Shown: positions 1-4,562 of the stretch, in pieces | Layout: every line of letters begins with the position of its first letter | Position numbering within the stretch: position 1 is the first letter of the stretch | NCBI GenBank assembly: GCA_028696935.1 | Contig: JAQVGE010000051.1 | Coordinates: 1-6,887 of the forward strand | Direction of reading: 5' to 3' | Origin: Minisyncoccota bacterium | GTDB taxonomy: Bacteria; Patescibacteria; Paceibacteria; UBA9973 | Length of the DNA: 6,887 nt | Notes under the pieces: generated by a model | Database searches by the model: none | Seen by the model: the letters and a program-made list of their open reading frames with translations, nothing else | Told to the model about the DNA's origin: nothing | Position numbers and translations under genes: made by a program

Positions 1-362
1 CCAGAGGACCTTTCAAAAAATATTTCCGGCGAAGTTATTTTATTCAAAGATTCACCTAGTGCTTTTTGGATGCATTTTGCAATTCCAAATTTATCAATAT
101 TTTCGGACGAAACAAAAGAAACTGCGAAATCACAATTCCCTTTTTCTTTTTCTTTTTTTAAAAATTCATACCAAATTTCTCTTTGCTTTTTAGAAAGTTT
201 CTTTGAGTCCCGAAGTTTCGGTAATTTAAATTCATAATTGGTAATTGGTAATTCGTAGTCTGTCGGTACTACAAAGGATGCAACACAAACAGGCCCCGCA
301 ATTGGCCCTCTTCCAACTTCATCTATTCCAACCTTATATTTAATATTTATATCTTTTTTCAT
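1..362 (-). CDS. rnhB: Ribonuclease HII, N-terminal part (cut by the left edge)
   Basis: RNase HII cuts the RNA strand of RNA:DNA hybrids and nicks at ribonucleotides embedded in DNA, a cytoplasmic role in genome maintenance. The reverse strand is open from an ATG at 362-360 to the window edge: 120 codons, roughly the first half of a family of about 200-260 residues. Residues 12-22 read GIDEVGRGPIA, the family signature with the first two metal-binding acids Asp14 and Glu15. Residues 49-54 (DSKKLS) are the second signature, and ENIDKFGIAKC (about 89-99) matches the conserved ID-gI-A helix. The third catalytic Asp, usually in a vLxDG motif soon after, is not seen before the edge. Divergent from dnaE with 57 bp between; no Shine-Dalgarno precedes the ATG. 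A 7-bp tandem repeat lies inside (236-254). The family call is very secure; what happens beyond the edge is unknown. Confidence 0.93.
   Translation of the reverse strand, partial: MKKDINIKYKVGIDEVGRGPIAGPVCVASFVVPTDYELPITNYEFKLPKLRDSKKLSKKQREIWYEFLKKEKEKGNCDFAVSFVSSENIDKFGIAKCIQKALGESLNKITSPEIFFERSS
236..254. repeat. 7-bp tandem repeat inside rnhB
   Basis: On the plus strand the unit AATTGGT occurs twice in tandem (236-242, 243-249) and is followed by a partial third copy (250-253). On the coding strand it encodes the end of ELPITNYE (about residues 34-41), in the variable stretch between the GIDEVGRG and DSKKLS motifs. The unit length is not a multiple of three, so gain or loss of one copy would shift the frame. 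Confidence 0.7.
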
Positions 363-391
363 AAAAAATTTTATTTTGTCTATATAGAGCA

Positions 392-397
392 ATTATA
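392..397 (-). promoter_or_regulatory. Probable -10 box of the rnhB promoter
   Basis: Read on the minus strand this is a perfect TATAAT. The matching -35 position, 17 bp upstream, is only a weak TTTCAA (415-420) that overlaps the dnaE start codon. Transcription would begin near 385, giving a leader of about 20 nt with no Shine-Dalgarno. The region is very AT-rich, so a chance match cannot be excluded. Confidence 0.5.
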
Positions 398-404
398 TCT
401 TATC

Positions 405-413
405 TGTTATACT
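405..413 (+). promoter_or_regulatory. Probable extended -10 of the dnaE promoter, placing the start point at the ATG
   Basis: The sequence TGTTATACT fits an extended -10 (TGnTATAAT, one mismatch). No good -35 is visible at 385-390, which extended -10 promoters can tolerate. Six to seven bases downstream of the -10 is position 419-420, the A of the dnaE ATG, so the transcript would be leaderless. In agreement, no Shine-Dalgarno lies upstream of the ATG. The element overlaps the divergent rnhB promoter region. Confidence 0.5.
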
Positions 414-419
414 ATTGAA

Positions 420-3400
420 ATGACATCCAAATTCATACATCTACATACTCACTCTCATTATTCCCTGCTAGATGGGCTATCAAAAATTCCCGATATGGTT
501 AAAAAATGTAAAGAAAATGGAATGGAGGCACTTGCTATTACTGACCATGGAAACATGTATGGAGCAATTGAATTATACAAAGAAGCTAAAAAAGCTGGGA
601 TTAAGCCAATTATTGGCGTTGAAGCTTATATTGCAGAAAGAGGCCGAAAAGACAAAGAGCCTGGCGTTGATAATAAAAGATATCACCTAACTCTTTTAGC
701 AAAAAATAGACAAGGTTATAAAAACCTAATGCATTTAGTTAGTTTAGCTAACCTCGAGGGTTATTATTATAAACCACGAATGGATAAAGAAATTCTCCGA
801 GAGAACAGTGAAGGAATAATATGTCTTTCTGGTTGTATGGGTAGTCAACTATCTCAAGCCGTCTTAGCAAACAACCAAGAAAGAGCTGAAAAATTAATTA
901 GAGAACATCAAGAAATATTTGGTAAAGAGAATTATTTTCTTGAGGTTCATTCTCATCCTGACGTAGAGAATGATAAAAAACTTCGAGATGGAATAGTTGC
1001 CCTCGGAAAAAAATTTAATATTCCAATTGTTGCAGGACAAGATTCTCATTATTTATGTAAAGAAGATCACGACGCCCATAATACTCTTTTGGCAGTAAAT
1101 ACTGGAATTATTGATACTAAAGAAGGCACGAAATTCGAATTCTCAGATGATGATTTTTCTCTAATTGATGAAAAAACGGCTCGGGAATATTTTAAAGATA
1201 CACCAGAAGCTATTGATAATACTTTAATGGTTTCAAGATTGTGTGAAGATTATGACTTAGAGCTAGGAACAGCCTTTTTCCCTGATTTCCCTATTCCCCA
1301 AAATACTACTGCTGATGAAATGCTTCGAGATTTAGTTTATAAAGGATTCGAATTTAGAAAACTTCCCCAAAACAAAGAATACACCGACAGACTTGATTAC
1401 GAACTTGGAATTATAAAACAAAAGGGTTATCCGACTTATTTTTTAGTTGTAGCAGACCTATTGAAACATGCTCGTGAAAATGAAATTTTAACCAATATTA
1501 GAGGTTCTGTGGCTGGTTCTTTAACAACTTATCTCCTTGGAATTACTAATGTTGATCCTATTAGTTATAAATTACCCTTTGAAAGATTTTTAAATCCCGA
1601 AAGACCATCTTTACCTGATATTGATATGGACTATGCTGATAACCGTCGAGATGAAATAATCGCTTATGCTAAAGAAAAATATGGTGAAGACAAGGTTGCT
1701 CAAATAGGTACCTTTGGAACAATGATGGCCAAGGGTTCTGTCAGAGACGTAGCTCGGGCTCTTGGTTATCCATATAATGTTGGTGACCGAATATCAAGTA
1801 TGATACCTCTAGGCTCTCAAGGAATGCCCATGACAATAGATCATGCGATGGAGTTAGTTCCTGAGTTAAAAGATGCATACAAAAAAGAAGCTGACACAAA
1901 GAGAATTATTGATTTAGCAAAAAAGATGGAAGGTTGTGTCCGACACATCTCTGTCCATGCAGCGGGGGTTGTTATTGCCCCAAAACCACTTTATGAATTT
2001 ACTCCAATTCAATATGACCCTAAAGGTGGTAATATTATCACTCAATACGATATGTATAGTATTGAAGATGCGGGTTTACCTAAATTTGATTTTCTTGGAA
2101 TTAGAAACTTGGCTATCTTAGCTAATGCCATTAAGCTTGTTGAAAAGATCCATCATGTAAAAATAGACCTCGACAACATTCCTTTAGATGATAAAAAAAC
2201 TTTTGAATTATTAACTAAAGGAGAGACAAGTGGTTTATTTCAATTAAATGGTTCTGGAATGACTAGATATCTAAAAGAACTAAAACCTTCCACAATCCAT
2301 GACATTAATGCTATGGTTGCCCTTTATCGTCCAGGACCAATGGAATCGATTCCAGAGTATATAAAACGAAAACATAACCCAAGATTAGTAACATACCTAG
2401 ACCCTCGATTAAAAGATATTTTGGATCAATCTTTTGGAGTTATTACTTATCAGGACGATGTGATGATGATAGCAATTAAGCTTGCTGGATATTCTTGGCT
2501 TGAAGCTGATAAACTCCGTAAAGCTATGGGTAAAAAAATCCCAGAAGTCATGGAGGCTGAAAAAACCAAACTAATTGATGGTTTAATAAAAAATGGCACA
2601 ACTAAGAAAAAAGCTGATGAAATTTGGTCTTTAATAGAGCCTTTTGCCGCTTACGGATTCAATAAAGCTCATGCTGCTAGTTATGGCCGAGTAGCCTATC
2701 AAACAGCCTATATGAAAGCAAATTATCCGGTCGAGTATATGACCGCAATTATGACAGCTGAATCTGGCGATGTGGAAAAAGTTGCTGAAATAGTTCATGA
2801 ATGTGAAAAGATGAAGATAAAGGTTTTACCTCCAAATGTAAATGAGAGTTTTGGTGGTTTTACTGTTGTAAATGGCTCTGATAAACAAACTGATAGGACA
2901 ATTAGATTTGGGTTATATACTATTAAAAATTTAGGGAAAGATATTGCTGATGCGATTATTGAAGAACGTAAAATTAGGGGTGAATATAAATCTTTGGAGG
3001 ATTTCTTTGAAAGAATTGACCACAAAAATTTAAACAAAAAATCTGTTGAAGCTTTAACTAAATCTGGGGCAATGGATGATCTTATAGAACATCGTAATAT
3101 AATTCTTGGGAACCTAGAAAAAATACTAGCTTTCAATAAAGAGGTTAAGAGTAACAGTTCCCAAAATTCACTTTTTGGAGATATTGGAGGTATTATAACG
3201 AAACTATCTCTTGAACCACAAGAAAGAGTCGAAACTAAAGATAAATTAGCTTGGGAAAAAGAATTACTCGGTTTATATATTTCAGGTCATCCCTTAGATA
3301 TTCATAAGGAAAAAATTGAAAAATTATGTACTTTGATTAAGAAGATTAAAAAGGAAATTAAACCAGGGATGCCGGTAACGGTTGCTTGTATCATAGATGA

Positions 3401-3611
3401 TATCAGAGTGGTTATGACAAAAAACAATAGCAGAATGGCTTTCTTAAAAATATCCGATTACTCAGATAGTATAGAAGCTGTTGTTTTCAGTAAGTTATAT
3501 GAAACAAGTAAAGAATTCCTAATCAAAGACAATATTATCGCCCTACAAGGCAAAATAAGCGAGCGAAATGGCGAAAAAAGTATTGTGATAGATAATCTAA
3601 AAAAGATTTAA
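420..3611 (+). CDS. dnaE: DNA polymerase III alpha subunit (replicative DNA polymerase)
   Basis: Template-directed DNA synthesis at the replication fork; a C-family polymerase. The order is PHP domain (about 5-270), palm and fingers (about 300-800), helix-hairpin-helix (about 829-870) and OB fold (about 982-1063). The palm shows PDIDMD with catalytic Asp402 and Asp404, and KFDFLG with Asp557, equivalent to E. coli 401/403/555. RPGPM (637-641) and GFNKAHAASYG (746-756) are conserved finger motifs. QNSLF (915-919) fits the internal beta-clamp-binding motif. The PHP domain has all nine expected metal ligands: His9, His11, Asp18, His43, Glu68, His89, Cys139, Asp208 and His210. At 1063 residues it is shorter than E. 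coli DnaE (1160) and stops just after the OB fold, so the tau-binding C-terminal domain is absent. The ATG is fixed by the family N terminus FIHLHTHSHYS starting five residues in; there is no Shine-Dalgarno. The gene converges on the 3651-4229 gene. Confidence 0.98.
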   Translation: MTSKFIHLHTHSHYSLLDGLSKIPDMVKKCKENGMEALAITDHGNMYGAIELYKEAKKAGIKPIIGVEAYIAERGRKDKEPGVDNKRYHLTLLAKNRQGYKNLMHLVSLANLEGYYYKPRMDKEILRENSEGIICLSGCMGSQLSQAVLANNQERAEKLIREHQEIFGKENYFLEVHSHPDVENDKKLRDGIVALGKKFNIPIVAGQDSHYLCKEDHDAHNTLLAVNTGIIDTKEGTKFEFSDDDFSLIDEKTAREYFKDTPEAIDNTLMVSRLCEDYDLELGTAFFPDFPIPQNTTADEMLRDLVYKGFEFRKLPQNKEYTDRLDYELGIIKQKGYPTYFLVVADLLKHARENEILTNIRGSVAGSLTTYLLGITNVDPISYKLPFERFLNPERPSLPDIDMDYADNRRDEIIAYAKEKYGEDKVAQIGTFGTMMAKGSVRDVARALGYPYNVGDRISSMIPLGSQGMPMTIDHAMELVPELKDAYKKEADTKRIIDLAKKMEGCVRHISVHAAGVVIAPKPLYEFTPIQYDPKGGNIITQYDMYSIEDAGLPKFDFLGIRNLAILANAIKLVEKIHHVKIDLDNIPLDDKKTFELLTKGETSGLFQLNGSGMTRYLKELKPSTIHDINAMVALYRPGPMESIPEYIKRKHNPRLVTYLDPRLKDILDQSFGVITYQDDVMMIAIKLAGYSWLEADKLRKAMGKKIPEVMEAEKTKLIDGLIKNGTTKKKADEIWSLIEPFAAYGFNKAHAASYGRVAYQTAYMKANYPVEYMTAIMTAESGDVEKVAEIVHECEKMKIKVLPPNVNESFGGFTVVNGSDKQTDRTIRFGLYTIKNLGKDIADAIIEERKIRGEYKSLEDFFERIDHKNLNKKSVEALTKSGAMDDLIEHRNIILGNLEKILAFNKEVKSNSSQNSLFGDIGGIITKLSLEPQERVETKDKLAWEKELLGLYISGHPLDIHKEKIEKLCTLIKKIKKEIKPGMPVTVACIIDDIRVVMTKNNSRMAFLKISDYSDSIEAVVFSKLYETSKEFLIKDNIIALQGKISERNGEKSIVIDNLKKI

Positions 3612-3613
3612 AA

Positions 3614-3652
3614 AAACAAAACACCTCATTTTTTAAATGAGGTGTTTTGTTT
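3614..3652. terminator. Bidirectional rho-independent terminator shared by dnaE and the convergent gene
   Basis: A perfect 18-bp stem (3614-3631 with 3635-3652) closes a 3-nt loop. The core ACACCTCAT/ATGAGGTGT is flanked by A-runs on the left and T-runs on the right, so each strand has a U-rich tail after the stem. It begins 2 bp after the dnaE stop and its right arm covers two bases of the stop codon of the minus-strand gene (TAA at 3653-3651). One element therefore serves both convergent genes. Confidence 0.9.
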
Positions 3653-4229
3653 AAATTTCACTAGTTAGATTAATCATTTCCATAATCTTCATAACCTGTT
3701 TAGAATAACCAGGAATAATGTGATCAGGATTATATTTCTTTAAAATTTGTTCAGTGGTCATTCCAGTTTTATAATATTTAGAATTAGGATTATTACCACT
3801 AAGCGTCATCGAAATAAATTCAATAGATTGATCAACTGATTCAAATCCAATTTTGCATGAACCCCACCCAAAATTGTTATTTGGAGCCTTGGGATTTTTA
3901 CAAGAGAATTTACCGCCAGTTGTCTCTCTCATCGCAATCGATGGCAAAAGTCTCCAATCAAGATTATTTTTTTCAGCTTCTAGAACGAATTTCATCCCAT
4001 AGCCTTCAAGTGGAGCATTATTTTTTTTAAAAAAACTATCAATCAAATCTGCTTTTTGTTTACGGTTTACTTCTTCTTGCGTTGTTATCGCAGAATTTTC
4101 TTCCGTAACGGATAGAGGTATTATTGTCTGGTCAAGGATTGAACTAACTCCAGAGAGTGGCATAGCCACAGCTAACATCGGAATTGCAATTATTGACTGT
4201 AAATACCTTATAATTTTCTGTTTCTTCAT
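3651..4229 (-). CDS. Small exported protein with a lysozyme/glucosaminidase-like fold
   Basis: A 192-residue protein with an N-terminal export signal: basic MKKQK, then a hydrophobic stretch at about 9-26, with no clear AxA cleavage site, so it may be cleaved or stay anchored. Residues 44-68 are a polar linker. The segment from about 60 to 188 resembles lysozyme-like domains of the glucosaminidase/transglycosylase superfamily: an alpha-helical start, LPSIAMRET with a candidate catalytic Glu102, then NNNFGWG (117-123) in the place of the usual NPFGI-like motif, then a helix starting SVDQSIEFI. Cys110 and Cys125 could form a disulfide after export. The likely role is cutting or remodelling peptidoglycan, but enzymatic activity is inferred, not shown. 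No other cell-wall gene is adjacent. It has its own promoter (4341-4369) and a structured leader; the ATG is the only standard start codon in frame near the Shine-Dalgarno. T8A7 at 4020-4034 is slippage-prone. Family assignment moderate. Confidence 0.82.
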   Translation of the reverse strand: MKKQKIIRYLQSIIAIPMLAVAMPLSGVSSILDQTIIPLSVTEENSAITTQEEVNRKQKADLIDSFFKKNNAPLEGYGMKFVLEAEKNNLDWRLLPSIAMRETTGGKFSCKNPKAPNNNFGWGSCKIGFESVDQSIEFISMTLSGNNPNSKYYKTGMTTEQILKKYNPDHIIPGYSKQVMKIMEMINLTSEI

Positions 4230-4231
4230 AA

Positions 4232-4252
4232 TTGACAGTTTTGCTCTGTCAA
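4232..4252 (-). promoter_or_regulatory. Perfect hairpin between the Shine-Dalgarno and the start codon
   Basis: On the coding (minus) strand TTGACAG and CTGTCAA form a perfect 7-bp stem around a 7-nt loop AGCAAAA. The hairpin ends two bases before the ATG (4229) and begins one base after AAGGAG. If it folds, it would bring the distant Shine-Dalgarno next to the start codon. The same palindrome could instead be a protein-binding operator. Confidence 0.6.
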
Positions 4253-4253
4253 A

Positions 4254-4259
4254 CTCCTT
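4254..4259 (-). promoter_or_regulatory. Shine-Dalgarno AAGGAG at unusual distance from the ATG
   Basis: This is a strong anti-16S match, but 24 nt separate it from the ATG at 4229-4227, far beyond the usual 5-9. No in-frame ATG, GTG or TTG lies at a normal distance. The intervening bases are nearly all taken up by the hairpin at 4232-4252; with that folded away only three bases remain between the Shine-Dalgarno and the start codon. Confidence 0.5.
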
Positions 4260-4267
4260 GGTAGTAC

Positions 4268-4286
4268 TTTGGATTATTAATCCAAA
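4268..4286 (-). promoter_or_regulatory. Palindrome/hairpin in the leader of the exported-protein gene
   Basis: TTTGGATTA and TAATCCAAA form a perfect 19-bp palindrome with one central base; as RNA it gives an 8-bp stem with a 3-nt loop. It lies 8 nt upstream of the AAGGAG and has no U-tract, so it is not a terminator. A second copy of TCCAAAT at the very 5' end of the mRNA (4331-4325) could pair with ATTTGGA (4287-4281) and compete with this hairpin. It could also be an operator. Confidence 0.55.
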
Positions 4287-4340
4287 TGAAAAAGCCCTTA
4301 TACACTATCTTTTACTGATAACATATTTGGACTTGCTAGA

Positions 4341-4369
4341 ATACTATCACAAAGAATTATAAAAGTCAA
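4341..4369 (-). promoter_or_regulatory. Sigma70-type promoter of the exported-protein gene
   Basis: On the minus strand TTGACT (4369-4364) is followed after 17 bp by TAGTAT (4346-4341), with TG one base upstream of the -10 (extended -10). This is five of six matches for the -35 and five of six for the -10, at optimal spacing. Transcription should begin near 4334, giving a leader of about 105 nt. It lies between the secA terminator and the gene, so the gene is an independent transcription unit. Confidence 0.75.
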
Positions 4370-4397
4370 TACTTAGAACATATTTTGCCGTGTCGTC

Positions 4398-4438
4398 AAA
4401 CACAAAAAACCCTTATAAAATAAGGGTTTTTTGTGTTT
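4398..4438. terminator. Strong terminator downstream of secA, symmetrical on both strands
   Basis: A perfect 19-bp stem (4398-4416 with 4420-4438) closes a 3-nt loop. The core ACCCTTAT/ATAAGGGT is followed by TTTTTTGTGTTT on either strand. It lies about 125 bp after the secA stop and just before the promoter of the next minus-strand gene, so it most likely ends the secA transcript. By symmetry it could also stop plus-strand transcription. Confidence 0.85.
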
Positions 4439-4473
4439 TAGATGTTGACATAAAAATTAAAAAATTGTCTAAT

Positions 4474-4497
4474 AACCCATAAAAATAAGGGTTTTTT
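4474..4497 (+). repeat. Degenerate copy of the terminator core
   Basis: AACCC, a 10-nt loop, then GGGTT and a T-run. It matches the core of the neighbouring terminator (4408-4432) almost base for base, with a one-base length difference and the inner stem lost. Only a 5-bp stem remains. The T-run follows the stem on the plus strand only, so it is at best a weak plus-strand terminator; it does not look functional for secA. Confidence 0.5.
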
Positions 4498-4562
4498 AAT
4501 TTTTGAAAATAAATCTCAAAAATATCCTTAATTTATAATATATTTTATATGTTAGATCTAAT

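Larger units (their letters stand above)
4230..4562. other. 333-bp intergenic region between secA and the exported-protein gene
   Basis: No convincing protein gene is seen on either strand. From right to left on the minus strand it holds a very AT-rich stretch after the secA stop (about 4500-4562), a degenerate terminator-like hairpin (4474-4497), a strong 19-bp-stem terminator (4398-4438), the promoter of the downstream gene (4341-4369), and its leader of about 105 nt with two perfect hairpins around a Shine-Dalgarno. A TTGACA-like plus-strand promoter (4445-4473) also occurs. Confidence 0.8.

Noticed and set aside
472..690. 72-residue plus-strand reading frame in another phase
   Set aside because: It overlaps the highly conserved PHP domain of dnaE; no ribosome binding site or family resemblance.
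1936..2121. 61-residue plus-strand reading frame in another phase
   Set aside because: It overlaps the conserved palm of dnaE and carries no recognisable feature.
2795..3136. 113-residue minus-strand reading frame
   Set aside because: It is antisense to the conserved helix-hairpin-helix region of dnaE and looks like a by-product of its codon usage.
4230..4562. tRNA, riboswitch of a known class, CRISPR or mobile-element end
   Set aside because: No cloverleaf, no known aptamer core, no spaced direct repeats, and no transposase or terminal repeats are visible; the palindromes are isolated hairpins.
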